A program made the translations under genes and the position numbers. From Phanerodontia chrysosporium (lineage: Eukaryota; Basidiomycota; Agaricomycetes; Polyporales; Phanerochaetaceae): a stretch of 64,000 nucleotides of DNA. Each line of letters opens with the position of its first letter. The first letter of the stretch is position 1. Location of the stretch: assembly GCA_001910725.1 (NCBI GenBank), contig MJGA01000030.1, forward strand, positions 186,001-250,000. Reading direction: 5' to 3'. This document shows, one piece after another, positions 63,978 through 64,000 of the stretch. The notes under the pieces were generated by a model, which worked only from the letters and a program-made list of their open reading frames with translations, did not search any database and was not told the DNA's origin.

Positions 63978-64000
63978 ATGGCCACCGATCAAGAAGTAAA
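63978..64000 (+). CDS. Start of a gene cut by the window end
   Basis: ATG in a CAATGGCC context followed by ACC GAT CAA GAA GTA, reading MATDQEV before the window stops. The upstream TATA box and pyrimidine-rich leader support a real start. Seven residues do not allow identification. Confidence 0.45.

Noticed and set aside
1..64000. CRISPR arrays, operons or ribosome-binding sites
   Set aside because: None seen; the intron-rich genes show a eukaryotic genome where these are not expected.

Overview
The window reads as genomic DNA from a mushroom-forming basidiomycete (Agaricomycetes; perhaps Polyporales, which is inference). Protein genes are split by many introns of about 45-60 bp with GT-AG ends and CTNAN-type branch points, coding GC is high, and the protein families are typical of these fungi. 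All exon joins given here were worked out by hand from splice signals, reading-phase continuity and remembered family motifs. No database search was run.

Layout. 1-732: 5' part of an Asx-homology protein gene, with a 1,087-bp non-autonomous hAT element (758-1844) 25 bp upstream of its ATG. 2092-4589: a 14-exon gene for a helical-bundle/pseudokinase protein that looks like MLKL. 5652-6912: thioesterase-like gene. 8329-32848: a heavily rearranged block. Two inverted arms (about 8565-11619 and 29530-32848) each carry the end of a secreted-protein gene, an aminoglycoside-phosphotransferase-like gene and a small unknown gene. Between the arms lie a broken secreted-protein copy, an intact and a 5'-truncated MID1 copy in direct orientation, a 162-bp MITE with a 9-bp target duplication, two SINE-like units with tRNA-like heads, a decayed gene-free GC-rich block (15.8-20.9 kb), a UCH37-type deubiquitinase and an MFS transporter. 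33766-47335: an ordinary gene-dense stretch with a small secreted protein, mago nashi, EAF3/MRG15, a D-2-hydroxyacid dehydrogenase, an F-box protein, a DHA1-type MFS transporter, a casein-kinase-1 and an F-box-like protein. 48374-62455: a complete 14.1-kb Ty3/Gypsy element on the minus strand with two 1,047-bp LTRs that look identical, an intact gag-protease frame, two extra unidentified frames, and a pol frame that begins with a membrane-type segment. 63978-64000: first codons of another gene behind a TATA box.

How the parts relate. The conserved single-copy genes (mago, EAF3, UCH37, MID1, CK1) are housekeeping functions: exon-junction complex, chromatin, deubiquitination, Ca2+ entry and kinase signalling. 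The ASXH protein and the UCH37-type enzyme belong to families that bind each other in animals. The 8.5-33 kb block is a duplication hotspot shaped by small DNA transposons and SINE-like elements. The two most interesting loci are the MLKL-like pseudokinase and the giant Gypsy element with its extra genes.
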